DNA of 64,000 nt from an uncultured Paracoccaceae bacterium (GTDB lineage Bacteria > Pseudomonadota > Alphaproteobacteria > Rhodobacterales > Rhodobacteraceae): NCBI GenBank assembly GCA_913060475.1, contig CAJXSD010000011.1, positions 1-64,000 of the forward strand, given 5' to 3'. A program made the translations under genes and the position numbers. The number at the start of each line of letters is the position of its first letter. Position 1 is the first letter of the stretch. This document shows positions 18,285-28,319 of this stretch, in pieces. The notes beneath the pieces were generated by a model, which ran no database searches, had not been told where the DNA came from, and was given only the letters and a program-made list of their open reading frames with translations.

Positions 18285-19805
18285 TTAGCCCACGGACCCC
18301 TCAAGTGAAATGGCAACCAGCTGCTGCGCCTCCATCGCGAATTCCATGGGCAGCGCTTGCAGCACGTCTTTGCAGAACCCGTTCACGACCAGTGCGACCG
18401 CCTCTTCTTCGTCCATGCCACGTTGGCGGCAATAGAACAGTTGTTCGTCATCCACCTTGGATGTCGTTGCCTCATGCTCAACACGGGATGAGTTGTTTTT
18501 CACCTCGATATAGGGCACCGTATGCGCCCCGCATTTGTCCCCGATCAACAGACTGTCACACTGGGTGTAATTGCGGCTGTTTTTCGCCTTGGGGTGCATG
18601 GACACCAACCCGCGATAGGTGTTTTGCGCAACGCCTGCGCTGATGCCCTTGGACACGATGCGCGATTTGGTGTTTTTGCCCAAATGTACCATTTTCGTGC
18701 CTGTGTCGGCCTGTTGGTGGTTGTTGGCAATCGCAATCGAATAAAATTCGCCCTGGCTTTCGTTGCCGCGCAGAATGCAGGACGGGTATTTCCACGTCAC
18801 GGCCGATCCTGTTTCCACTTGGGTCCACATCACTTTAGATCGATCCCCACGGCAATCGGCCCGTTTGGTCACAAAGTTGTAAATGCCGCCCTTGCCGTTT
18901 TCATCCCCTGGGAACCAGTTTTGGACTGTCGAGTATTTGACCTCGGCGTCCTCTTCGACGATGATTTCGACGACGGCTGCATGCAGCTGCGCGGTGTCGC
19001 GTTGGGGCGCTGTGCAGCCTTCTAGATAGGACACATAGCTGCCCTTGTCCGCGATGATCAATGTGCGTTCAAATTGGCCTGTGTTTTCCGCATTGATGCG
19101 GAAATATGTCGACAATTCCATCGGGCAACGGGTGTTTGGCGGAATGTAGACAAAGGATCCATCCGAAAACACAGCACTGTTCAGCGTGGCGTAATAATTG
19201 TCCGATACGGGCACAACGGATCCAAGGTATTTTTTCACCAATTCGGGATGTTCGCGGATCGCCTCGGAAATGGAACAGAAAATCACGCCCGCTTTCTTCA
19301 GCTCTTCTTGGAACGTTGTCCCGACGGACACACTGTCGAACACCGCATCAACGGCCACTTTGCGGCCCTCGGCGGGCATATCCTCGGCCCCTTCGACGCC
19401 CGCTAGGATCATCTGTTCCTTTAACGGGATGCCCAGTTTTTCATAGGTTGCCAACAATTTTGGATCGACTTCGTCCAAGGATTTGGGTTTTTCCACCATA
19501 GATTTGGGGCGGGCATAATAATACTGGTCCTGAAAATCAATTTCAGGATAGTTGACCATCGCCCATTTGGGTTCGGTCATTTTTTCCCAACGCTCGAATG
19601 CGGACAAACGCCATTCGGTCATCCATTCGGGTTCGTTGTTTTTTTCAGAAATCAAACGGACAATATCAGGGTTCACGCCCTTGGGCGCATATTCCATTTC
19701 GATTTCGGTTTCCCACCCGTATTTATAGGTGCTGACTTCGCGCACGGCATCAACAGTTTCCTGATCGACACCTTCTTTGACTTCGACGTTATCCAATGCT
19801 GCCAT
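18285..19805 (-). CDS. sufB: SufB, Fe-S assembly scaffold subunit
   Basis: 506 residues from the ATG at 19805, chosen because AGGAGG lies seven bases before it and the sequence from [13 protein letters not shown] fits the family; the open frame extends 50 codons into the previous gene without meaning. The SufBD beta-helix carries [20 protein letters not shown], the [20 protein letters not shown] stretch and the C-terminal [20 protein letters not shown]. SufB is the main scaffold on which clusters are built. Confidence 0.97.
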   Translation of the reverse strand: MAALDNVEVKEGVDQETVDAVREVSTYKYGWETEIEMEYAPKGVNPDIVRLISEKNNEPEWMTEWRLSAFERWEKMTEPKWAMVNYPEIDFQDQYYYARPKSMVEKPKSLDEVDPKLLATYEKLGIPLKEQMILAGVEGAEDMPAEGRKVAVDAVFDSVSVGTTFQEELKKAGVIFCSISEAIREHPELVKKYLGSVVPVSDNYYATLNSAVFSDGSFVYIPPNTRCPMELSTYFRINAENTGQFERTLIIADKGSYVSYLEGCTAPQRDTAQLHAAVVEIIVEEDAEVKYSTVQNWFPGDENGKGGIYNFVTKRADCRGDRSKVMWTQVETGSAVTWKYPSCILRGNESQGEFYSIAIANNHQQADTGTKMVHLGKNTKSRIVSKGISAGVAQNTYRGLVSMHPKAKNSRNYTQCDSLLIGDKCGAHTVPYIEVKNNSSRVEHEATTSKVDDEQLFYCRQRGMDEEEAVALVVNGFCKDVLQALPMEFAMEAQQLVAISLEGSVG

Positions 19806-19815
19806 TTCTGGCCTC

Positions 19816-20877
19816 CTATCGGTTATTTCCCCAATGCCTTGCGGCGAATTTTGTGTAATGCGCGCCCCAGGCATCGCAAAACGATTGAATGTCTTGTTCG
19901 GTTGTATCGGGCCCCAAACTGACCCGCACCGCACAAGTGGCCATGTCATCGTCATAGCCCATAGCCTTTAACACTTTGCTGGCTTTGACCTTGCCGCTTG
20001 AGCAAGCAGACCCAGCAGATACAGCGAACCCAGACAGGTCCATTTGCATCACTTGCGTCTCGCCTTTCCAGCCGGGTGTCACGAAGTAGGACGTGTTCGG
20101 CAGGCGTGGCGCGTCTTTCCCGACAAAAATAGTTTTATTTGACGATTGTGCAATGGTGTTTTCTAGAATGTTTCTAAGTTTTTCGACATTTTGCCAAACA
20201 CCCTGTTCCAGATCCTGTTGTGCGGCCTGTGCTGCGGCGCCAAATCCGGCGATACCGATGATATTTTCGGTCCCCGACCGGCGGCCCATTTCCTGCCCGC
20301 CGCCGCGAATGCGCGCCGCAATATCAATGCCGCGTTTGATCACCAATGCACCAATACCCTTGGGTCCGCCCAGTTTATGCGCCGAAATAATGGCCATATC
20401 CGCCCCCGACCAATTAAAGGCCAGCGGGATTTTGCCAAAGGCTTGGGTCATGTCACACAACAACAGGCCCTGCGGTATGGTCTGCAAAATGCCGGTTTCG
20501 GAATTGGCCAACTGAACAACGGACCGCGCCGGATCATCGGTGGTCACAACGCCCTGACCCGATGTCGGCAAACTGGGGTCACACCACGCCTGTACCGCGT
20601 CATGTTCCACGCCCGAACATCGCGCGTCCCGCCCCTCAAGCGCCAGTGCGGCCGCTTCGCTGGCGGAAGATGTGAAAATAATATCTGCGCCTTCGCAGCC
20701 AAAGGCCTGGGCAATCTGACCGCGCGCGCGTTCCATGATGCCCTTGGCGGCGCGCCCCTCGGCATGGACGGAGGACGGGTTGCCCACCACATCCATCGCC
20801 GCGATCATGGCATCGCGCGCCGCATCCCGCAGGGGGGTTGTGGCGTTGTAATCCAGATATACCCGCGATCCCGCCAT
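19816..20877 (-). CDS. IscS/NifS-type cysteine desulfurase
   Basis: 353 residues. Class V PLP enzyme: [11 protein letters not shown] start, HNE-type EHDAV, Schiff-base Lys168 in [10 protein letters not shown] and active Cys292 in the longer loop [15 protein letters not shown], so it is group I (IscS/NifS-like), unlike the SufS at the other end of the operon. It is about 40-50 residues shorter than E. coli IscS, mostly at the C-terminus, where the IscU-binding tail should be; it may serve SufB directly. Located 10 bases before sufB and three bases after iscR, on one transcript. Confidence 0.93.
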   Translation of the reverse strand: MAGSRVYLDYNATTPLRDAARDAMIAAMDVVGNPSSVHAEGRAAKGIMERARGQIAQAFGCEGADIIFTSSASEAAALALEGRDARCSGVEHDAVQAWCDPSLPTSGQGVVTTDDPARSVVQLANSETGILQTIPQGLLLCDMTQAFGKIPLAFNWSGADMAIISAHKLGGPKGIGALVIKRGIDIAARIRGGGQEMGRRSGTENIIGIAGFGAAAQAAQQDLEQGVWQNVEKLRNILENTIAQSSNKTIFVGKDAPRLPNTSYFVTPGWKGETQVMQMDLSGFAVSAGSACSSGKVKASKVLKAMGYDDDMATCAVRVSLGPDTTEQDIQSFCDAWGAHYTKFAARHWGNNR

Positions 20878-20880
20878 TCC

Positions 20881-21339
20881 CTATTCATCCACCACGGAAA
20901 ACAGGCTGGGCACCGCTGGACAGGGGGCCATCGCGTTTTCGACAACATCCGACAACCGGGCCTGATGCAAAAACACATAGACGTTGGCAGACAGGCTTTC
21001 CCACAGACGGTTCGACAGGGATTGCGCCTTGGACCCCGACACTGCACCGCTGGCGCCCGCCCCTTTGTGCATCGCATCCAGGGTTTCATCAACGGCCGAC
21101 AAAATATCGACGACGCGAATGTCTGACGCATGACGCGCCAAACGGTATCCGCCGCCCGGCCCACGCACCGATTCGACCAAATTCGCGCGGCGCAGTTTCA
21201 CAAACAGCTGTTCCAGATAGGCCAATGAAATATCCTGACGCCGCGATATATCGGCAAGCGTCACCAAATGATCGGCCCCCTGCAGCGCCATATCAACCAA
21301 TGCGATCATCGCGTATCGCCCTTTGGTGCTCAGTTTCAT
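20881..21339 (-). CDS. iscR: Rrf2 family regulator IscR, lacking the usual cysteine ligands
   Basis: 152 residues. The winged helix MKLSTKGRYAMIALVDMALQ, LADISRRQDISLAYLEQLF and VRGPGGGYRLAR is textbook IscR/Rrf2. In E. coli IscR three cysteines (92, 98, 104) hold the [2Fe-2S] cluster; here the region 90-110 (HKGAGASGAVSGSKAQS) has none, and the only cysteine in the protein is Cys140. A single-cysteine IscR with an unusual cluster ligation has been described for Rhodobacter sphaeroides, and this protein fits that type. First gene of the suf operon; probably a repressor of it. Confidence 0.93.
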   Translation of the reverse strand: MKLSTKGRYAMIALVDMALQGADHLVTLADISRRQDISLAYLEQLFVKLRRANLVESVRGPGGGYRLARHASDIRVVDILSAVDETLDAMHKGAGASGAVSGSKAQSLSNRLWESLSANVYVFLHQARLSDVVENAMAPCPAVPSLFSVVDE

Positions 21340-21416
21340 ATGCTTTTTCCCGCAAATTCATTGACGCGACGCCAAACAGACCTTATGTGATCAGCAACTG
21401 CACACAGGACCCGTTG

Positions 21417-21433
21417 TTTAGAACCTTTCTAAG
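21417..21433. promoter_or_regulatory. ICE/Irr-like box over the iscR-suf promoter
   Basis: TTTAGAA-CCT-TTCTAAG is a near-perfect inverted repeat matching the iron control element (TTTAGAA-N3-TTCTAAA) bound by the haem-sensing Fur-family regulator Irr in alphaproteobacteria. It overlaps the predicted -10 hexamer of the iscR-suf promoter on the minus strand, the expected place for repression under low iron/haem. It also lies 55 bases upstream of the divergent hydrolase gene. Confidence 0.7.
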
Positions 21434-21454
21434 AAAACCGAGTCATTTTGTCAA
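21426..21454 (-). promoter_or_regulatory. sigma-70-type promoter of iscR-suf operon
   Basis: On the minus strand, -35 TTGACA (21454-21449), a 17-base spacer and -10 TAGAAA (21431-21426). The -10 is inside the ICE-like box. The iscR ATG is about 87 bases downstream, leaving a leader of roughly 75-80 bases. Confidence 0.6.
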
Positions 21455-21487
21455 GAATGCACATCCTTTGAGGAGAGACAATTAAAT

Positions 21488-22141
21488 ATGCCCGAGGTCA
21501 TTTTTCCAGGTCCCGAAGGACGCCTAGAAGGTCGATACCACCCCCAAAAAGACCGCGACGCCCCAATCGCAATCGTTTTGCATCCGCATCCGCAATTTGG
21601 CGGCACGATGAACAACAAGGTTGTCTATAACCTGCATTACGCATTCTATAACATGGGCTTTACCGTGTTGCGGTTCAATTTCCGGGGTGTGGGCCGGTCA
21701 CAGGGCGAATACGATCAAGGCATCGGCGAATTGTCTGATGCGGCCTCGGCCTTGGATTATTTGCAATCGATGAACAACAATTCGAAACACTGCTGGGTCG
21801 CAGGGTTTAGTTTTGGGGCCTGGATTGGCATGCAACTGTTGATGCGCCGGCCAGAGATTACCGGATTTATTTCCGTGGCGCCGCCTGCAAATATGTATGA
21901 TTTTTCATTCCTTGCCCCCTGCCCGTCGTCTGGGTTGATTATCAACGGAACGAATGACCGCATCGCGCCCCCTGCCGACACCGAAAGCCTGGTTGGCAAG
22001 TTGCAAGAACAAAAAGGCATCACAATCACGCATACCCAACTTGAGGGTGCGGGCCATTTCTTTGAAGAGCCGCACATGGACCCGATGATCGGCCATGTGA
22101 CCGATTATGTGAAACGCCGTTTGACAGAGAATTCACGCTGA
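21488..22141 (+). CDS. alpha/beta hydrolase (COG2945-like)
   Basis: 217 residues. The start LHPHPQFGGTMNNKVVYNL, the oxyanion strand RFNFRGVGRSQGEYDQGIGE, nucleophile Ser108 in GFSFGAW, acid in NGTNDRIAPP and His in LEGAGHFF are all in place, so the enzyme should be active. This is the small hydrolase family of COG2945, whose substrates are mostly unknown. Divergent from iscR; it may share the iron-related control region. Followed by a small gene one base after the stop. Confidence 0.88.
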   Translation: MPEVIFPGPEGRLEGRYHPQKDRDAPIAIVLHPHPQFGGTMNNKVVYNLHYAFYNMGFTVLRFNFRGVGRSQGEYDQGIGELSDAASALDYLQSMNNNSKHCWVAGFSFGAWIGMQLLMRRPEITGFISVAPPANMYDFSFLAPCPSSGLIINGTNDRIAPPADTESLVGKLQEQKGITITHTQLEGAGHFFEEPHMDPMIGHVTDYVKRRLTENSR

Positions 22142-22142
22142 T

Positions 22143-22382
22143 ATGGGTGTTGTAGACGATCTGGCGGATGCCCTGGCCAAGGATGCCATCGAGGTTGCCA
22201 ATAAAATCGGCAATGACGATGTTATTTATGAAACAGCAAAGATTCTGTCGGCCACATCCGCCACAATGCAAGAGGCCTATATGACATCCATTCGTGTGCG
22301 CCTGGCCGAACGGCGTGCACGGATTTTTTTGGCGGAACAGGTGCAGACTGTTATGCCTTCGTCCGATACGGGTGGCGCCTAG
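22143..22382 (+). CDS. small conserved protein of unknown function
   Basis: 79 residues, mostly helical: an acidic N-terminal helix (VVDDLADALAKDAIEVANKI), then DDVIYETAKILSATSATMQEAYM and a basic helix VRLAERRARIFLAE. No signal peptide or membrane segment. The ATG lies one base after the stop of the hydrolase gene, so the two are one operon. I do not recognise the family. Confidence 0.7.
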   Translation: MGVVDDLADALAKDAIEVANKIGNDDVIYETAKILSATSATMQEAYMTSIRVRLAERRARIFLAEQVQTVMPSSDTGGA

Positions 22383-22411
22383 GTCAATTTCGCCAATTGC
22401 GCGGCGCCGCA

Positions 22412-23059
22412 TCACGGATCATCCGATTTCGTCCCCGTAATCATTCCGTAAAACTGATCGCCGGAAAACCCACCGGCGATATATGCGCCATGGGTCAAGG
22501 GATCGCCAGAAAATACCCCCCCCTGCAGGTTGGCCCAGGACTGGCGATATCCCACACGTCCGGTAAATTCACCGGTGATCTCCAAATCCGCAAATATGTC
22601 GACCCCCAATTCCGGGATCCCGCCCAACACGCGGGGCACATCCCAATTGGTGTTGACCGTTAATGTGACCGGATGCGTCAGCGATGATTGCCCGGACATG
22701 ATCTGAATTTGCGCCTGATATGCAACGGGGCGATTGCCAAATCCATCGGACAACGCGCCTGCAACACCATGGAACCCGATCCCCTGATCTTGCCCCGCGA
22801 CAACAAAATAATCGGGGTGTCGTGTCATCACATAAGACAGAGTTGGCCCAGATGTTTTGGCGTCATCCCCCTGCCAATCGGGCGTGCCCAAATCAATCAT
22901 ACCCAATGGGCCTAGAACCTGAACCCCTGCCCCATCAACCACCACCGTGTCGGAATGATACTGCACCATGGCGTCGCCGGCGGCGCCAGAGGTCGCCCCA
23001 CCGCCACAGCCCTGCAGGCCAATCGCCGCAAGAATTGTAAAAACACACCGTATCATCAT
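22412..23059 (-). CDS. lipoprotein with transferrin-binding-protein-like barrel
   Basis: 215 residues. Signal peptide with lipobox LQGC (Cys18) followed by GGGATSG, so a lipoprotein. The rest is beta-rich, ending in a GGVFSGDPLTHGAYIAGGFSGDQFYGMITG pattern like the small eight-stranded barrel of TbpB/Slam-dependent proteins (GxFxG...GxxxGxFxGxxF...GxxxG). No enzyme motif. Function unknown; surface-exposed binding is an inference from the fold. Converges with the small protein gene and lies directly downstream of mfd on the same strand. Confidence 0.7.
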   Translation of the reverse strand: MMIRCVFTILAAIGLQGCGGGATSGAAGDAMVQYHSDTVVVDGAGVQVLGPLGMIDLGTPDWQGDDAKTSGPTLSYVMTRHPDYFVVAGQDQGIGFHGVAGALSDGFGNRPVAYQAQIQIMSGQSSLTHPVTLTVNTNWDVPRVLGGIPELGVDIFADLEITGEFTGRVGYRQSWANLQGGVFSGDPLTHGAYIAGGFSGDQFYGMITGTKSDDP

Positions 23060-23104
23060 AAAAAATCGTTAACGCAGAAATGGTTAACAACTTCTTAAAA
23101 TGGC

Positions 23105-26100
23105 TTAGGCTTTCTTTTTCTTGTTTGCGGCGATCACCTTTTCGGCCAGATCGCGCGCGATTGAAAATGCGCCCTTGATTTTGTCGCTGTCCTTGGTCCA
23201 ATCGCGACGGATCACAATTTTATTGTCCTTAATCTTGGCCAGACCTTTTTGATCGGTGATAAATTCGACCAATCCTTGGGGGGATGCAAATTTGTCGTTA
23301 TGGAATTGAATGGTTGCCCCCTTGGGGCCGCCGTCCAATTTTGCGATGCCTGCTTTCTTACACATGGCTTTGATACGCACGATCAACATCAGTGTGTTGA
23401 CCTCTTTGGGCAGTTTGCCAAAACGGTCGATCAGCTCGGCGGCGAACCCCTCTAATTCGACCTTGGTCGATAATTGGGACAACCTGCGATACAGCCCCAA
23501 ACGCACATCCAGATCCGGCACATAATCTTCGGGGATCAGGACCGAAACACCCAAATTGATCTGTGGGGCCCATTGGTCATCATCCATCACGCCCTCGGCC
23601 TGACCGGATTTGATCTTGGCAATCGCCTCTTCTAACATGGATTGATAGAGTTCATAGCCCACATCGCGCATATGGCCGGACTGTTCTTCGCCCAGCATAT
23701 TGCCTGCGCCGCGGATATCCAAATCCTGGCTGGCCAGCGTAAAGCCCGCGCCAAGCGTGTCCAAGCTGCTCAGAACGCGCAGACGTTTTTGCGCCGTGAC
23801 GGTCAGTTTGGCATTCGGTTTGGTCGTCAGATAGGCATAGGCCCGGGTTTTTGACCGCCCCACACGCCCGCGAATTTGATAGAGCTGAGACAGGCCAAAC
23901 ATATCGGCCCGATGGATTACAATCGTGTTGGCGGTGGGAATATCCAATCCAGATTCCACAATCGTTGTTGCCAACAGAACATCGAATTTGCCGTCATAAA
24001 ACGCATTCATCCGATCATCCAATTCCCCAGCGGCCATCTGCCCATGTGCCACGACATAGGTCAACTCTGGGCATTGGTCGCGCAAAAACTGTTCGATTTC
24101 GGGCAAATCCGAAATGCGGGGCACAACATAAAACGACTGTCCCCCGCGGTAATGTTCGCGCAACAATCCTTCGCGAATGGTGATGGCGTCGAATTCACTG
24201 ACAAAGGTGCGGATCGCCAAACGATCCACGGGCGGCGTGCCGATGATCGACAAATCGCGCACCCCGGACAATGACAGTTGCAAGGTGCGCGGAATGGGCG
24301 TGGCCGTCAGGGTCAAAACGTGAATGTCGGACCGCATCTGTTTCAGGCGTTCTTTGTGCTGTACGCCGAAATGCTGTTCTTCGTCGATGATCAACAAACC
24401 CAAGGATTTGATATTGACGGATTTGGCCAAAACCGCATGGGTGCCGATAACGATATCAACGGTGCCATCGGCCAACCCTTTGCGGGTTTGCTCGGCCTCT
24501 TTTGCACTAACAAAGCGGGACAGTTGTCTGATATTTAACGGAAAACCGCGGAAACGATCGGCGAAATTCTTGGCGTGTTGGCGCGCCAATAGCGTCGTTG
24601 GGGCGATGACGGCCACCTGCAGACCGGACATCGCGGCCGCAAAGGCTGCGCGCATGGCAACTTCGGTTTTGCCAAACCCCACGTCGCCACAGACCAGCCG
24701 GTCCATTGGCGTGCCCGCGTCCAGATCGTCAATCACATCGGCAATGGCAGACAATTGATCATCCGTTTCCTGATAGGGAAAGCGGGCGCAAAACGCGTCC
24801 CACATCCCCTCGGGCGGGTTCAAAACCGGCGCTTTGCGCAGGGCGCGTTCGGCGGCAACACGGATTAACCGTTCGGCCATTTCACGAATGCGCTGTTTCA
24901 GTTGCGCCTTTTTGGCCTGCCATGCGCCGCCGCCCAAGCGATCCAACAGACCTTCGTCGTGACCATAGCGCGACAACAGTTCGATATTTTCCACTGGCAA
25001 ATACAGACGTGATTTTTCCGCGTATTCCAGCAACAAACATTCATGCGCGGCGCCTGCAGCGGTGATCACCTCAAGCCCGTGATAGCGCCCGATCCCATGA
25101 TCCACATGGACCACCAAATCCCCCGGTGACAGGCTTTGTGCTTCGGTCAGGAAATTGTCGGCCTTGCGTTTTTTGGATCGCTGCCGGATTAACCGGTCGC
25201 CCAAAACATCCTGTTCGGAAATCACCGTCATATCGGGCGTTTCAAACCCGTGTTCCAGCGCCCAGACCGCCAGATACAGTCCCGATTTTCCAATGCGGGT
25301 CCCATCGGTGATGTGGATGGTTTCGGCCAATCCCTCATCCTCGATCAATCCGGACAGACGTTCACGCGCCCCTTGGGAATAGCTTGCGACAACCACGGGG
25401 CCATGGGGCAATTTTTTACGGATGTGATCTGCCAGGGCCGCAAACAGGCTGATGGTTTCTTGTTGCCGTTCGGGGGCAAAATTCCGCCCCGTACGTGCGC
25501 CCGCGTCAATCGCACCCGGTCCGCTGGCCTGGGGCAAGGGATTAAATTGCAAAACCCTGTGATCCGATATGGCCTGCGTCCAGCTGTCGTCATCCAAATA
25601 CAACGCCGCCGGCGGGATGGGTTTGTATACCGTATCAATTCGGTTTTTCTGCCCCATCGCAATTTTGCGCGTTTCATATTGGTCGACAATCCCGTCCCAC
25701 CGCGACAATCGCATGGGCGTCAGTTGATCATCCAACGTAACCGAGGCCTGCGGAACATAGTCAAACAGCGTTTCTAGTTTTTCGTGAAAAAACGGCAACC
25801 AATGTTCGACGCCCTGGTGTTTGCGGCCTGCGCTGACGGCCTCATACAATGGGTCGTCGGTCCGCGCGGCGCCAAATTCGATGCGGTAATTCTGGCGAAA
25901 CCGTGTGATGGCGGGGTCGTCCAAGATTACCTCGGATACGGGGGCGAATTCGACGGTTTTCAAAACATCGCTGGATCGTTGCGTATCAGGATCAAACCGC
26001 CGCGCCCCATCTAAAACGTCCCCGAAAAAATCCAATCGCACGGGGCCACCGAGACCGGGCGGAAAAATATCGATGATGCCGCCACGAATGGCATAATCCC

Positions 26101-26551
26101 CCGGCTCCATCACTGTGGGGGATTGCGAAAACCCCATGCGCACCAGAAACTGACGCAGTTCAGTTTCATTCACACGCTGCCCGACACTGGCACGAAATGA
26201 TGCGCCCTGAATAACGGACCGTGCCGGGATCCGCTGCATCGCTGCATTCAGGGTCGTCAAAATGACACAAGTTTTGGGCATATCATGCACCAAGGCAGCC
26301 AATGTCGCCATGCGCGTTGCCGAAATTTCCGCATTGGGCGACACGCGGTCATAGGGCAAACAATCCCACGCAGGAAAGGTAAACACAGGCACATCCGGGG
26401 CAAAAAACTCCAACGCCTCGGCCATAGCCGCCAGCCGTTTGTCATCGCGCGCGATATGCAGCACAGCCTGGCCATTTTTGGCCAGTTCCGACAGCAAAAA
26501 TTTTGCGTCATACCCCTCGGGGACGCCGCCCACGCGAATGATCTGTCCCAT
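23105..26551 (-). CDS. mfd: transcription-repair coupling factor Mfd
   Basis: 1148 residues, full length. N-terminal UvrB-like part (FTFPAWDCLPYDRVSPN), the RNA polymerase-interacting CarD-like domain near 460-540 (DLVVHVDHGIGRYHGLEVI), the RecG-like translocase with Walker A CGDVGFGKTEVAMRAAF near 625, DEEQHFGVQHKE, the TRG motif region, VGRSKTRAYAYL, and the C-terminal TRCF domain. It displaces stalled RNA polymerase and recruits UvrA; uvrA lies about 37 kb away in this window. A basic tail KVIAANKKKKA ends the protein. Confidence 0.98.
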   Translation of the reverse strand: MGQIIRVGGVPEGYDAKFLLSELAKNGQAVLHIARDDKRLAAMAEALEFFAPDVPVFTFPAWDCLPYDRVSPNAEISATRMATLAALVHDMPKTCVILTTLNAAMQRIPARSVIQGASFRASVGQRVNETELRQFLVRMGFSQSPTVMEPGDYAIRGGIIDIFPPGLGGPVRLDFFGDVLDGARRFDPDTQRSSDVLKTVEFAPVSEVILDDPAITRFRQNYRIEFGAARTDDPLYEAVSAGRKHQGVEHWLPFFHEKLETLFDYVPQASVTLDDQLTPMRLSRWDGIVDQYETRKIAMGQKNRIDTVYKPIPPAALYLDDDSWTQAISDHRVLQFNPLPQASGPGAIDAGARTGRNFAPERQQETISLFAALADHIRKKLPHGPVVVASYSQGARERLSGLIEDEGLAETIHITDGTRIGKSGLYLAVWALEHGFETPDMTVISEQDVLGDRLIRQRSKKRKADNFLTEAQSLSPGDLVVHVDHGIGRYHGLEVITAAGAAHECLLLEYAEKSRLYLPVENIELLSRYGHDEGLLDRLGGGAWQAKKAQLKQRIREMAERLIRVAAERALRKAPVLNPPEGMWDAFCARFPYQETDDQLSAIADVIDDLDAGTPMDRLVCGDVGFGKTEVAMRAAFAAAMSGLQVAVIAPTTLLARQHAKNFADRFRGFPLNIRQLSRFVSAKEAEQTRKGLADGTVDIVIGTHAVLAKSVNIKSLGLLIIDEEQHFGVQHKERLKQMRSDIHVLTLTATPIPRTLQLSLSGVRDLSIIGTPPVDRLAIRTFVSEFDAITIREGLLREHYRGGQSFYVVPRISDLPEIEQFLRDQCPELTYVVAHGQMAAGELDDRMNAFYDGKFDVLLATTIVESGLDIPTANTIVIHRADMFGLSQLYQIRGRVGRSKTRAYAYLTTKPNAKLTVTAQKRLRVLSSLDTLGAGFTLASQDLDIRGAGNMLGEEQSGHMRDVGYELYQSMLEEAIAKIKSGQAEGVMDDDQWAPQINLGVSVLIPEDYVPDLDVRLGLYRRLSQLSTKVELEGFAAELIDRFGKLPKEVNTLMLIVRIKAMCKKAGIAKLDGGPKGATIQFHNDKFASPQGLVEFITDQKGLAKIKDNKIVIRRDWTKDSDKIKGAFSIARDLAEKVIAANKKKKA

Positions 26552-26568
26552 TTGATAATGTCCCTAGG

Positions 26569-27093
26569 TTACGGCAGGATGCTGACTGACAAAATGCCAG
26601 AGTTGACCATATTGACCCACATTCCCCAAAACGTTGTCAGGAATATCGACGCCGCGGCCAACAGCATTGTGTACAGGCGGAACCGATACATGACCCGATA
26701 CAGATCGTCAAATTTAGGGTTCGTTTTCGTTATTATGCGCGCAAATTGATAGCGAATGACAGCCACACCAGACAGCGGAACCAGCAGGAAAAACAGCGCC
26801 TGCAAAATTTCGCTTTGGTAATAGAACGCCAAAACACCCCAAGTCGTTACCAAAAACGAAGCCGAGGCCGCAAAGGCAACCCAGGATGCGCCCTGGTACA
26901 TTTTCAGGGTTAGGTTCGCGTTTTCCGGAACCAGCTGTTCCAGATAATACCGCATATAATCATCCCCGCGCCGCGCCAAAATCCAATAATAAAACGGCAC
27001 CCCCATCGTGCGATGGGTGGCTGCGGTCCAGACGACCAAAACCCCAAGCCAATACCAGATGCTGCTAAACGATGAAAATTCGATGTAATCCAA
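26569..27093 (-). CDS. conserved integral membrane protein, function unknown
   Basis: 174 residues with four clear hydrophobic helices (SIWYWLGVLVVWTA, ASWVAFAASASFLVTTWGVLAFY, ILQALFFLLVPLSGVAVI and the C-terminal MLLAAASIFLTTFWGMW). The conserved-looking THRTMGVPFYYWILARRGDDYMRYYLEQL loop lies after the first helix. No signal for export or catalysis. It lies 17 bases upstream of mfd on the same strand and probably shares its transcript. I do not recognise a named family. Confidence 0.75.
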   Translation of the reverse strand: MDYIEFSSFSSIWYWLGVLVVWTAATHRTMGVPFYYWILARRGDDYMRYYLEQLVPENANLTLKMYQGASWVAFAASASFLVTTWGVLAFYYQSEILQALFFLLVPLSGVAVIRYQFARIITKTNPKFDDLYRVMYRFRLYTMLLAAASIFLTTFWGMWVNMVNSGILSVSILP

Positions 27094-27131
27094 GGGTGTG
27101 CCTATTATTCAGGTGAGAGGCAACATAAACC

Positions 27132-27157
27132 CTTGGCCGCGAATGACAATAGCCAAG
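27132..27157. repeat. inverted repeat upstream of hemB
   Basis: CTTGGC and GCCAAG separated by 14 bases, about 72 bases before the hemB ATG and just upstream of the divergent membrane-protein gene. It could be a regulator site for haem synthesis, but no known consensus is matched. Confidence 0.25.
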
Positions 27158-27219
27158 CGTGCATGCTCTCTTGCTCATGTCAAAAAAAACTGCCACCTTA
27201 GCGAAAATTTGATAGATGA

Positions 27220-28233
<1,014 letters not shown>

Positions 28234-28319
28234 CAATCTGCCTGACAATCTGGATGACAAGGCCGGACGAACAGGTTAATATAGCGCGCAGAAAACATAA
28301 CATAAAATCGAGCGTAAAA

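Noticed and set aside
20191-21126. Open frame of 311 codons antisense to the group I desulfurase and iscR
   Set aside because: His/Arg-rich shadow protein without any family motif; both opposing genes are certain.
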